Virus record (IMG/VR): IMGVR_UViG_3300020125_000357 | Span: 1 to 57,778 of that record | Source of the DNA: a virus | DNA length: 57,778 bases | Reading direction: 5' to 3' (one strand) | Shown: in pieces, positions 19,904 through 28,276 of the stretch | Position numbering within the stretch: position 1 is the stretch's first letter | Layout: every line of letters starts with the position of its first letter | Program-made: the position numbers and the translations under genes | The notes under the pieces: generated by a model | Database searches by the model: none | What the model was told of the DNA's origin: nothing | The model's input: only the letters and a program-made list of their open reading frames with translations

Positions 19904-20306
19904 AAACAAAGAAATAATAAATGAAGGTAATTCAAGTAATATTGAGGATGATGGCAATACTATTATACAAGGAACTAAAGCTCCAGAACCAAAGACAATA
20001 CAAACTTTTGCAGAAGTTAAAACTCCAAAGATTGAAGAAATTATGTCCGTAACTTCCTTAGATGTAAATAAATCATTACCAACTGATTATAAATTTGCTG
20101 TTGGTGATGATGTTGAGGTGCATGGACTGGAAGAATGTAGACGTGAGCATATAATTGGTAAAGTTAGTAAATTACTTGATAGTTATACTTATGCCTTAGA
20201 AGGTCATTCATATCCATTAAATAAACATTCAATTAATCGTATTGGTAAAGTTGCTAGAACTTATAAAGAAGCTAATTTAAGAAAGATTATACTTAGGCAT
20301 CAATGA
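19896..20306 (+). CDS. SH3-like protein, 136 aa
   Basis: The first 60 residues are polar and probably disordered. Residues 66-120 (F-A-V-G-D-D-V-E-V-H...I-I-G-K-V-S-K-L...Y-A-L-E-G) form a KOW/SH3-like barrel, as in the multi-barrel protein at 16434-17852. AAAGGAC lies upstream. Function unknown. Confidence 0.5.
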   Translation: MAKNKEIINEGNSSNIEDDGNTIIQGTKAPEPKTIQTFAEVKTPKIEEIMSVTSLDVNKSLPTDYKFAVGDDVEVHGLEECRREHIIGKVSKLLDSYTYALEGHSYPLNKHSINRIGKVARTYKEANLRKIILRHQ

Positions 20307-20434
20307 AATCTAAATTTGTTAAAATAATTTGTGCTGCCTGCAAGGGATTAGGGCATTTTAAGAAAAAAGATTGTTCAAAATGCCTTGGAAAAGGTTATTT
20401 ATTTGAAAAAGATAATTCATGGATACAATTATAA
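20303..20434 (+). CDS. DnaJ-type zinc-finger peptide, 43 aa
   Basis: C-A-A-C-K-G-L-G and C-S-K-C-L-G-K-G reproduce the C-x-x-C-x-G-x-G repeat of the DnaJ central zinc finger, here as one two-repeat unit. Such minimal proteins occur in phages without known role. ATG overlaps the previous TGA. Confidence 0.6.
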   Translation: MKSKFVKIICAACKGLGHFKKKDCSKCLGKGYLFEKDNSWIQL

Positions 20435-20722
20435 ATGATTAATAAAAACAATAATTTATATGGAAAAATGAAGATACTTTATAATAAATATCCTCTTACT
20501 ACACATAAATTTAGAAAATTATACTATAAATCCTATTTATATAGGAATCTTATTGATTATCTTTATGCAATTATTCTTAATGAACCATTATATCAAGAAT
20601 ATAGATCAATTATACCAACCTTGGAATTAATGGATAGTAGTGCGTTTGAATTACTCTGTCAGCTAGAAAAGATTGATAAATTAGACTCTTTAGTTAATTT
20701 AATTAAAATGTCGTCAAAATAA
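20435..20722 (+). CDS. Basic helical protein, 95 aa
   Basis: The start follows the preceding stop directly. It is Tyr/Lys/Leu-rich and helical. Its stop overlaps the next start (TAATG). No family was recognised. Confidence 0.5.
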   Translation: MINKNNNLYGKMKILYNKYPLTTHKFRKLYYKSYLYRNLIDYLYAIILNEPLYQEYRSIIPTLELMDSSAFELLCQLEKIDKLDSLVNLIKMSSK

Positions 20723-21084
20723 TGCGTATCGAATTAGCTCAATACAAAGGTTATCTAGATGGAAATTTTTTATTTAGAATTGAAAAATTTAAAACAAATG
20801 TTATTCTTAAACCTTATGAAATAACTGTAGTTGATATACCACTTGTTGATTTAATTAAATATATGCAAAAAGATATTGGTAGATCATATAAATTAGCTTT
20901 ATTTTGGGATAGTCATGGTTATTATGTAAATAAAAATAAAGATAATGGATATGATCTTTATGATGCTTTAACTCATATTAATACAGGTACAAGCTATGAA
21001 ACTTTTGAAGCTATTCCAGATAAATATATGTTTAAATCTGTACAAAAATATCAACGTAAACTTTTATTAGCAAAAATTTCCTAA
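20722..21084 (+). CDS. Hypothetical protein, 120 aa
   Basis: It is mixed alpha-beta and basic, coupled by TAATG on both sides to its neighbours, directly before the helicase. It could be a replication partner; this rests on position only. Confidence 0.5.
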   Translation: MRIELAQYKGYLDGNFLFRIEKFKTNVILKPYEITVVDIPLVDLIKYMQKDIGRSYKLALFWDSHGYYVNKNKDNGYDLYDALTHINTGTSYETFEAIPDKYMFKSVQKYQRKLLLAKIS

Positions 21085-22382
21085 TGTTCGATTTAAAATT
21101 CCCAATCAAAACAAACGACGATGAACTTACTGAATCTGATATAAATAAATTTGATACACTTATTGATTCAATCGTAATTACTGATACTTATATTCAATAT
21201 GAAGGACACGCTAAACGATTAAATCAAAATGATCCTTATTATACCATTATGAATACTCAAACATGGAATAAGAAGAAAAAAGTTAAATATGAAAAATATA
21301 TCAGAATGAAATTTAAAAATCCTGAATCATTTAATGAATTTTGTTATACCAGAAAACCAATACAAGTATATCAAGGACATCCTAAAAAATTATCTTTTTC
21401 TAATAATTCAGAATTTAATATTATATTCATTCGTAACGGTATTCATATAGATGCTTATGGATATGATGATAAACCAAGATCAAGACAAATAAAATATATT
21501 GCGAGTTCTTCTAATAATAAAAAAACTTTTAATGATAGTATAATTGCCTATTTAAGATATTATAGTCATCTTTCTACCATTGTGGGTATTTCGGATAATT
21601 ATATACTAAAAATTCTTAATACAGAATTAAATAAAGGATATTTAATTTATGACGGTAAAATTAAACAAATATCTAATGATCCTGACACTTTTTGTCTTGC
21701 ATATTTCCCCTTAGATCATTTAACTAAAAATAAACAAAAAACTCCTGCATGGGATTTATTCTTATCCCAATTTGATAACGATCACGATCGTAAATTATTT
21801 AGAGCATGGGTATTTGGAATATTTGTCGAAAATGATTTTAATCGCCAAATTCTATGGGTAGAGGGTGAAGGATACACTGGAAAATCTACTGTTGCTAGTA
21901 CAATTGGTGAAATTTTAGCTAATTATAATCATCATTTATTTAATAGTATTAAAATTGATTCAGAAAATAATAAAATTAATTTAGCTAATTTTGATAAATG
22001 CAGATTTGCTGTATTCTCTAATTTATCAATAAAATCCAATTTATTGCATCGTGAAGAAATTCTTTTACTTACTGGGAATGATTACACAACAGTAAAAAAA
22101 CTGTATCATGACCCAGAAAATAAGAAACTTTTTTCTAAAATTATGATAAATAGTAACTTTCCCCCCATATATAATGATAAAATAATCCATGAAGCAACAC
22201 GAATGATACATTTAAAAATGAATCCCAATAATGTAAAATTAGCTAGAACTCAATGGGGAGAACATAAATTATCATTTAATGAACGTTTAAAAAATGAATT
22301 TGAAGATTTTATGGGAAAAGCCTGCACCGACTATAAAAAATTAATGCAATCAAATGGTTTATTAAAAATAAGCCCTACATAG
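21084..22382 (+). CDS. SF3-type helicase, 432 aa
   Basis: Walker A G-E-G-Y-T-G-K-S-T (about residues 261-269) is preceded by the strand I-L-W-V-E. The SF3 continuation is present: a hydrophobic strand R-F-A-V-F-S-N in the B region, then T-T-V-K-K-L-Y, then M-I-N-S-N-F-P-P and a conserved Arg. This is the ring helicase of virus and plasmid replication. No archaeal-eukaryotic primase motif was recognised in the N-terminal 200 residues. It is the main candidate for replication initiation and unwinding. Confidence 0.8.
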   Translation: MFDLKFPIKTNDDELTESDINKFDTLIDSIVITDTYIQYEGHAKRLNQNDPYYTIMNTQTWNKKKKVKYEKYIRMKFKNPESFNEFCYTRKPIQVYQGHPKKLSFSNNSEFNIIFIRNGIHIDAYGYDDKPRSRQIKYIASSSNNKKTFNDSIIAYLRYYSHLSTIVGISDNYILKILNTELNKGYLIYDGKIKQISNDPDTFCLAYFPLDHLTKNKQKTPAWDLFLSQFDNDHDRKLFRAWVFGIFVENDFNRQILWVEGEGYTGKSTVASTIGEILANYNHHLFNSIKIDSENNKINLANFDKCRFAVFSNLSIKSNLLHREEILLLTGNDYTTVKKLYHDPENKKLFSKIMINSNFPPIYNDKIIHEATRMIHLKMNPNNVKLARTQWGEHKLSFNERLKNEFEDFMGKACTDYKKLMQSNGLLKISPT

Positions 22383-22430
22383 GAAGCAAATACATAGAGC
22401 TTACAATCATCAATTATCCGCGTGAACGAA

Positions 22431-22469
22431 CATTGATAACAGTATTATACAATATGGAAGTTATCAATG
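22431..22469 (+). promoter_or_regulatory. Hairpin over the small terminase start
   Basis: CATTGATAAC (22431-22440) and GTTATCAATG (22460-22469) are a perfect 10-bp inverted repeat. The 3' arm includes the ATG (22467-22469) and the loop holds GGAAG. The RNA hairpin would hide the start codon. The site could instead be a DNA-binding site of the packaging protein. The 84-bp gap holds no gene. Confidence 0.6.
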
Positions 22470-22931
22470 GAAACAAATTTAAGTACAACCAATAAACCCA
22501 AAACAAAAATTATTACTGAATATAAGCCAGAGTATTGTGATCTCTATATCGAATACGCTAATACTTATCTTAATCCTAATGGCTTTTGGGGTGAACATAA
22601 TATTGATGAATCTGTAAAAGAAACATGGATTAAGCAATATCCTGAATTTGGTCAAGTCATTAATTTAATTCCAAATATTACTACAAATAAAATAAATCAT
22701 TCCTTAAAAGCATTAATGGAAAATGCCGCAGAAATGCGGGATACTAGATTAATGAGTCAAGTTTTATTAAAAATTGTAGATATGCAATTTAGGAATGATA
22801 AAGAAAGTGGAGAGATAAAAGATCGAGCTAAAACTAATAAAATGGCTAGAGAAAAAGGAGATTTATCTATTGATCCATTTAATGAAGAAATTGTGAGAGA
22901 TGTATTGGCTAAAAAAAATTTATTAGGTTAA
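22467..22931 (+). CDS. Probable terminase small subunit, 154 aa
   Basis: The helical N-terminal domain contains an E-T-W-I-K-Q-Y-P-E-F helix-turn-helix-like segment. A long helical middle and a basic region fit small terminase subunits, which bind the packaging site and hand DNA to the large subunit. It lies about 1.4 kb upstream of the large subunit. No unique motif exists for the family, so the call rests on layout and position. Confidence 0.55.
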   Translation: METNLSTTNKPKTKIITEYKPEYCDLYIEYANTYLNPNGFWGEHNIDESVKETWIKQYPEFGQVINLIPNITTNKINHSLKALMENAAEMRDTRLMSQVLLKIVDMQFRNDKESGEIKDRAKTNKMAREKGDLSIDPFNEEIVRDVLAKKNLLG

Positions 22932-22934
22932 TAA

Positions 22935-23330
22935 ATGATTTTAACTTTTGATTATCCTAGATATAGGAATAATATTGATGATCGGCGCTTGTGGAGCGAG
23001 ATTAATACTAGTCTTATTTTTGAACAAAAAAAATATGATTTAACTAATACCATAGTTGTAATTACAGTTTTTAAAAGAAAAAATTTAATGTATCCGACAA
23101 GAACATTAAAATATAATTTAGAACATAGAATTGATAATAATAAAAGAAGATATTTTAGTATTAATCAATTAGAAAATATTGTGATTATGATATTAAATCG
23201 ATCTAATATTAAATATAAAATTCATAAATTATTTTATAGAGAAAAACATATTTATGATAAATCTAAAATACAACTAGAATTTTTATTAGGAAAAGATAAT
23301 GCCAGTCCCAGTAATAAAAAAAGAAGCTGA
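22935..23330 (+). CDS. Hypothetical protein with faint RusA-like layout, 131 aa
   Basis: It starts M-I-L-T-F-D-Y-P, similar to the RusA protein at 52625-53029 (M-I-L-T-L-P-I-P), and has a strand, a long helix region and a final strand in similar order. The catalytic Asp cluster of RusA is absent. It may be a degenerate paralogue or unrelated. Confidence 0.4.
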   Translation: MILTFDYPRYRNNIDDRRLWSEINTSLIFEQKKYDLTNTIVVITVFKRKNLMYPTRTLKYNLEHRIDNNKRRYFSINQLENIVIMILNRSNIKYKIHKLFYREKHIYDKSKIQLEFLLGKDNASPSNKKRS

Positions 23331-23466
23331 AAAACACGGAGTTTCAAAAGAGCCGGCTGAATCTAAATGGGAAGAAGCTAAAAAACAGGCTGCTAAAGAG
23401 GGTTTTGCAGAAGATTGGGCATATATTATGTCAATATTTAAAAACATGATGAAAGATAAAAAATGA
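23299..23466 (+). CDS. Conserved small virion-region protein, 55 aa
   Basis: The frame overlaps the previous gene by 32 bases and the next by four. It starts M-P-V-P-V-I-K-K-E-A-E-K-H-G-V-S and continues E-S-K-W-E-E-A-K-K-Q-A, a pattern seen in short proteins near phage packaging genes. Role unknown. Confidence 0.6.
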   Translation: MPVPVIKKEAEKHGVSKEPAESKWEEAKKQAAKEGFAEDWAYIMSIFKNMMKDKK

Positions 23467-23624
23467 AATATGCCGTTTTTAAAATTGAAACAAATGAATT
23501 TATGGGATTTTCAGAATTTATTGATGCTCAACGTGCAATTTATCAAAAATGTATCTTTTATGAAATTGATTATAAACCTACTTTTCTACATAGAATAAAA
23601 TTTTTATTTACAGGAAAATTATAA
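23463..23624 (+). CDS. Hypothetical protein, 53 aa
   Basis: The start overlaps the previous TGA and the stop overlaps the next ATG. The product is basic and Phe-rich. No family was recognised. Confidence 0.5.
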   Translation: MKYAVFKIETNEFMGFSEFIDAQRAIYQKCIFYEIDYKPTFLHRIKFLFTGKL

Positions 23625-23899
23625 TGCTACCTCCAATGTATACATTACAAGCAGCCCTTATAGGACTCTCAGATCCAACTCCTACAATAAATTTGGCAAA
23701 TGGAGTAATTGCGCAATTAACAAGATATGAATATTATCTTCCATATATTAATGATGTTAACCCCCAATTAAATGTACCAATTTTATATTTTAATATTATA
23801 ACGCAGGCTATAACAATTGGTGATACTTCAGATATTGGAATTACTAATTCTGATATATTTAGTGCTACTGATTGGATTGTTTTAAATGCAGTTTACTAA
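23624..23899 (+). CDS. Hypothetical protein upstream of the large terminase, 91 aa
   Basis: It is rich in Ile, Thr, Asn and Pro with almost no charge, the composition of virion proteins in this genome and not of the early proteins. TAATG couples it to the large terminase. It may be a minor head or fibre-associated protein. Confidence 0.5.
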   Translation: MLPPMYTLQAALIGLSDPTPTINLANGVIAQLTRYEYYLPYINDVNPQLNVPILYFNIITQAITIGDTSDIGITNSDIFSATDWIVLNAVY

Positions 23900-26658
23900 T
23901 GATTAATTATAATAGATTAGCAGAATTAATTAAAAAAAAAGATAGTGGATCTCCATTAACTCATTTTGAATTACAAGAATTTGCTGATTTAACTCGTGAA
24001 ATAAAAACAAAGGATTATTTATCTTTTTGTAAATCTATGCGGCCTACGTATAAGTGGGCATGGTTTCATGAATATATAATATCTTGTATCGATTCTGCCA
24101 TTGAAAATAAAAGAGGTAGATTCATTGGTAAAATGCCTCAACAGCATGGAAAAGCTCTAAAAAATGGTTCATTGATAAAAGTTATAAATGGCTGGAAAAA
24201 AATTGAAGAATTAGTAATTGGTGATATTGTCGATAATGCGTGCGGTGGTTATACAGAAGTTATTGGCATTTATCCTCAAGGAATTAAACAATTATATAAA
24301 ATTACATTTGAAGATAATAGATCTATTGAATGTTGTAGTGAACATTTATGGCAAATACATAGTAGTAAATGGAGGAGTGAAAAGAAACGGATATTAAATA
24401 CAGAAGAAATTATTAGATTGAGTAAATTAAATAATTATTCAAAAAATTTATATATCCCAAGATATATTCCAGTAAAAGATAAAGATATATCACTTCTCAT
24501 TGAGCCTTATTTATTCGGCGTATTATTGGGTGATGGCAGTTTTAGTAAAAGTATAAAAATAACGTCTGCTGATAAATATATTATTGATAAATGTAATCAA
24601 AGTCTATCTAGTTTAAATATGGATTTAACTCATTATGAAAAATATGATTATGGTGTTAAAAATATCAAACAAAATTTAATTGATTCAAAAGGTCGTCCAA
24701 GAACAAGAATGCATAAAAATATAATTAAAGATAACATAGTTTTAATGGGTTTATTACATAAACAATCCCATGAAAAATTTATTCCAGAAATATATTTTGA
24801 AGGTTCCTATGATCAAAGATTAAAATTAATTCAAGGATTAATGGATACAGATGGAACTATAGGTAAACAAAGTACTATTAATTTTACAACTACAAGTCCA
24901 CAGTTAGCATTAGACATGCAAAAATTAATTAGATCTATTGGGGGATTAGCCCAAATAAAAATCAAACAATCTTTTTTTAAATATAAGGGTGAAAAGAAAA
25001 AGGGAAGACTAGCATACACAGTTAATATAAGAATGGCAGATCAAACATTATTATTTAGTTTACCTAGAAAATTAGAAAGATGTAAAGCTATTCATAGAAG
25101 AAGTAAAGCAAATAAATACATACGTATTAAAAACATAGAACTTAGTGGATTTGATAATGCTACTTGTATTTCTGTAGCTGATCCTAATCATTTATTTGTT
25201 ACGGATGATTATATAGTTACCCATAATACTGAATTGTTTGGCCGTATGCCAGTACCTTATATTTTTGGTAAATACCCTGAATGGAAAATAATATATATTA
25301 CATTTAGTGATGATAGAGCCAAAGAAGTATCTGGAGATATTTTAAATATTATTGCTAGTGATGAATATAATAAATTATTTCCTCAAGTAATATTAAAAGA
25401 TAGAATTGTAGACGATGTTAGAACAGCACAAAAAAGACGTAATAAATTATCAATTAATAATTTTACTAATGTAAATAGTAAACGTGGTGAATTTAAAGCG
25501 GTAGGTATAGAAGGATCAACATCTGGCTATGATGCAAATTTGATTATATTAGATGATTTTTTTAGTGGGCCAGTAGAATATAATAGCCCAACTATTAGAG
25601 AAAAACGTTGGAAAATATTTACAGAAAATATTCTAAAACGTCAACAAAAAGATACCATAATTTTAGTAATGTCTACTCATTGGCATAAAGATGACATTAT
25701 TGGTAGACTTGAGGAATATATAAAAATAAAAGATCCTTTAGCACCAGATTGGCAAGTAATTGAATTTAATGCCCAAAAAGATGAAAGAGATTACCCATAT
25801 GATCCTAGGCAAATAGGTGAATATTTATGGCCAGAAGAAAGATTAGATGTATATCTTGAAGGTAAAATTATTGATCCCATAGGATGGCAAACTACTTATC
25901 AAAATATGCCAATGAGTTCAAGTGGAACTATTTTTGATGCAACATCATTTAGATATTATGATGAGTCTCCTAATGTTGAAAATTTACGCATAATTATTAG
26001 CGTAGATCCTAATTATAAAAAAGCAGCTAAAAAAGGTGATGATTGTGCAATTGTAGTATTAGGATTTGATTCAGATAAAGTTTATTTATTAGATTATTCA
26101 GCAATCAATAAAGTTGATATTATGGATAATATTAATAGGATTAATATTTTTAGACAAAAATATCCTAATTATTATGCCATATTAGTTGAGGATGCAGCAC
26201 AAGGTGAAGATATTGTTACCTTAATGCAATATGAGGGCGTTAGTAAGCTTAATAAGTTTATTCCCCAAGGCTTTAATAAAGGTGAAAATGGTAAATTATT
26301 TCGTGCACAAAATATGATTCCTTATTGCAGAGCAGGACAATTTCATTTACCTTCACCACGAATATATCCATCTATACAACTATATATCAATCAATTTTTG
26401 GAATTTACAGGATTTGATAATGGAAAAGACGATTGTGTGGATGCAACATCACAGGCATTTATTGAATATAAATATTTATTAGAACCTATTAAATTATCAA
26501 GAATTGATTATTCGATTAAAAATGAATTTAATTTAGGTAGAGGATTAACAAAACTTAATAATCCTTTTATAGGAAACAATTATGAGCAAAAAAACACGTT
26601 CCCAACCCAAAGTATCCGTAACACAAAAACCTTTGGTTCAATTAGGCGCATTAGATAA
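23899..26658 (+). CDS. terL: Terminase large subunit with in-frame intein, 919 aa precursor
   Basis: The ATG at 23899 overlaps the upstream TAA. Removing the 358-residue intein (residues 86-443) gives a 561-residue packaging motor. The rejoined Walker A is Q-Q-H-G-K-T, Walker B is L-I-I-L-D-D, and a coupling motif M-S-T-H-W-H-K-D-D follows. The C-terminal nuclease has S-V-D-P-N, L-V-E-D-A and D-D-C-V-D-A acidic sites. The enzyme pumps DNA into proheads and cuts concatemers. The motor is inactive until the intein splices, because K and T of Walker A are separated. Confidence 0.93.
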   Translation: MINYNRLAELIKKKDSGSPLTHFELQEFADLTREIKTKDYLSFCKSMRPTYKWAWFHEYIISCIDSAIENKRGRFIGKMPQQHGKALKNGSLIKVINGWKKIEELVIGDIVDNACGGYTEVIGIYPQGIKQLYKITFEDNRSIECCSEHLWQIHSSKWRSEKKRILNTEEIIRLSKLNNYSKNLYIPRYIPVKDKDISLLIEPYLFGVLLGDGSFSKSIKITSADKYIIDKCNQSLSSLNMDLTHYEKYDYGVKNIKQNLIDSKGRPRTRMHKNIIKDNIVLMGLLHKQSHEKFIPEIYFEGSYDQRLKLIQGLMDTDGTIGKQSTINFTTTSPQLALDMQKLIRSIGGLAQIKIKQSFFKYKGEKKKGRLAYTVNIRMADQTLLFSLPRKLERCKAIHRRSKANKYIRIKNIELSGFDNATCISVADPNHLFVTDDYIVTHNTELFGRMPVPYIFGKYPEWKIIYITFSDDRAKEVSGDILNIIASDEYNKLFPQVILKDRIVDDVRTAQKRRNKLSINNFTNVNSKRGEFKAVGIEGSTSGYDANLIILDDFFSGPVEYNSPTIREKRWKIFTENILKRQQKDTIILVMSTHWHKDDIIGRLEEYIKIKDPLAPDWQVIEFNAQKDERDYPYDPRQIGEYLWPEERLDVYLEGKIIDPIGWQTTYQNMPMSSSGTIFDATSFRYYDESPNVENLRIIISVDPNYKKAAKKGDDCAIVVLGFDSDKVYLLDYSAINKVDIMDNINRINIFRQKYPNYYAILVEDAAQGEDIVTLMQYEGVSKLNKFIPQGFNKGENGKLFRAQNMIPYCRAGQFHLPSPRIYPSIQLYINQFLEFTGFDNGKDDCVDATSQAFIEYKYLLEPIKLSRIDYSIKNEFNLGRGLTKLNNPFIGNNYEQKNTFPTQSIRNTKTFGSIRRIR
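24154..25227 (+). mobile_element. Class 3 (W-C-T) intein with LAGLIDADG endonuclease
   Basis: The 358-residue insert starts with Ala and ends V-T-H-N before Thr+1, so it has no N-terminal nucleophile. Class 3 marks are visible: block B C-S-E-H-L-W with Trp66, block F Cys338 in T-C-I-S-V in place of the usual Asp, and block G Thr356-His357-Asn358. LAGLIDADG motifs occur at about 119-128 (L-F-G-V-L-L-G-D-G) and 225-234 (L-I-Q-G-L-M-D-T-D-G), both with their Asp. Splicing and homing both look intact. Confidence 0.9.
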
Positions 26659-28276
26659 CAAAACACCAAAAATATCTTTGAATGGAACAATAACAATTCC
26701 TGTAAGAAAAAATGTATCTTTTAGGGAACAAATAAAAAATCTAGTTACAGATGGCGAAAAATTATTAGATCAATCAAACAAAGATGTATTTGAAAATTTC
26801 TTAGGAGTTGGTAATTTAGTAAAAGCAAAAAAAGGTACGTCTATCCCTTTTATTTCTACTATTGCAGGTAATTTTTTAGTCAACCCATGTCCAATTAATC
26901 CATCTACATTTAAAAAAATGGTAGATACAGATGATATTATTGCCAGATGTCAAACGTTAATGATTTCCGATATTGTTAATAGAATTGGTGAATATTACCA
27001 TCCTGATAAAAAAATACAAGAATTTGTACGTTATGCCTTTAATTTTTTAAGGGGTGGCAAAGATGAGCTTATACGCAAGATATGTACAGCAATTCATTTT
27101 GGTCATTGGGTAGGAGTCATTGAAGATATAAAAGATAAAAATGGCTATACCTTAATTGAAAATATAAGACATCTTCCTCAAGTATCTATTCAATATACAG
27201 TTGATTTACAAGGTGATATAGAAAATATATGGCAATATGTTTATAATTATCCATATACAGGTACACAAAATGCATTAAGTCTAGGATGGGGATTTGGCGG
27301 ATTTGCTGGTGGTATAGATGGTTGGAATGGTGGAATTGGATTTGGTTTAGATAATGCTGCTTCATTGGGAAGTATGGATTATCCATTTAGAACCAATTTT
27401 ATTAATACTTTTGGATTAGTTCAATTAGAAAGAGAGAAAACTCTACATTTTTCATATGGCGTCACAAATGGAAAGATTAATCCATATGGAGATCCTATTT
27501 TACAAGCTGCTTATCCAATATGGATTAATAAAAATATAGCAAGAATGTTATATCAATCTGCAATGGGTAGATGTGCTAATCCTATGGTTGTAGTATATGC
27601 TGATGCTAGTAAAGCCGTTCATAACTTAGGAAATGGTGATATTAATGCTGTTGATGCAGCTTATGCCTTCATGCAGAATTATACTGAAGATACTGCTGTA
27701 GTATTACCAGGCAGAAAAGGTGAAATGTATGAGATCCAAGTTGTTGCTAATACTGGCAATTTTGATGTATATGAAAAAGCTGGACTTAAATTTGATGCTG
27801 ATTTGGAAAAATTACATTTAGTTCCAGAAGGAATTTTTAGCACTGCTACAACATTTGCGGGAGCAACAGCACAAAATAGTATTTTTACTAAATTGATGGG
27901 TGGAATTGCTGAAGAAATGGTACAACATGTATTATTAAAACAAGTCGTTAAATTTTATATTAAAGAAAATTTTGGTGATCATATCACAGATTTAGGTAAT
28001 TTTGAATCTGAATTACAAAATATCGATGATAAATTAAAATATCAAAAATTATATGAAGGTATGACCAATGATGGATATTTAGATAATACCAATAAAGATG
28101 ATATTCAAAGGGTACGTAAAACTCTTGGTGAACCTACATTAGATGAAGCAGGAGTGAATGCCTTAATCAAACGTAATTTAGAACGAGAAAAAAAAGATAA
28201 AATGAATAATCAAAATAAGACAAATTCAAAAGAAGTAAATGATCATTATACTAAAAGGAGTATTACTGATGTCTAA
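26582..28276 (+). CDS. Portal protein, 564 aa
   Basis: Size, position directly after the large terminase, and layout resemble the Mu gp29/DUF935 portal group. The layout is a helix-rich start, a core with P-M-V-V-V-Y and V-V-L-P-G, then a C-terminal helical crown with G-A-T-A-Q-N-S and a charged tail. The dodecameric ring docks the motor on the capsid. A Gly-rich stretch (about 236-262) is unusual. GGAAA precedes the ATG, which overlaps the terminase by 77 bases. Confidence 0.7.
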   Translation: MSKKTRSQPKVSVTQKPLVQLGALDNKTPKISLNGTITIPVRKNVSFREQIKNLVTDGEKLLDQSNKDVFENFLGVGNLVKAKKGTSIPFISTIAGNFLVNPCPINPSTFKKMVDTDDIIARCQTLMISDIVNRIGEYYHPDKKIQEFVRYAFNFLRGGKDELIRKICTAIHFGHWVGVIEDIKDKNGYTLIENIRHLPQVSIQYTVDLQGDIENIWQYVYNYPYTGTQNALSLGWGFGGFAGGIDGWNGGIGFGLDNAASLGSMDYPFRTNFINTFGLVQLEREKTLHFSYGVTNGKINPYGDPILQAAYPIWINKNIARMLYQSAMGRCANPMVVVYADASKAVHNLGNGDINAVDAAYAFMQNYTEDTAVVLPGRKGEMYEIQVVANTGNFDVYEKAGLKFDADLEKLHLVPEGIFSTATTFAGATAQNSIFTKLMGGIAEEMVQHVLLKQVVKFYIKENFGDHITDLGNFESELQNIDDKLKYQKLYEGMTNDGYLDNTNKDDIQRVRKTLGEPTLDEAGVNALIKRNLEREKKDKMNNQNKTNSKEVNDHYTKRSITDV

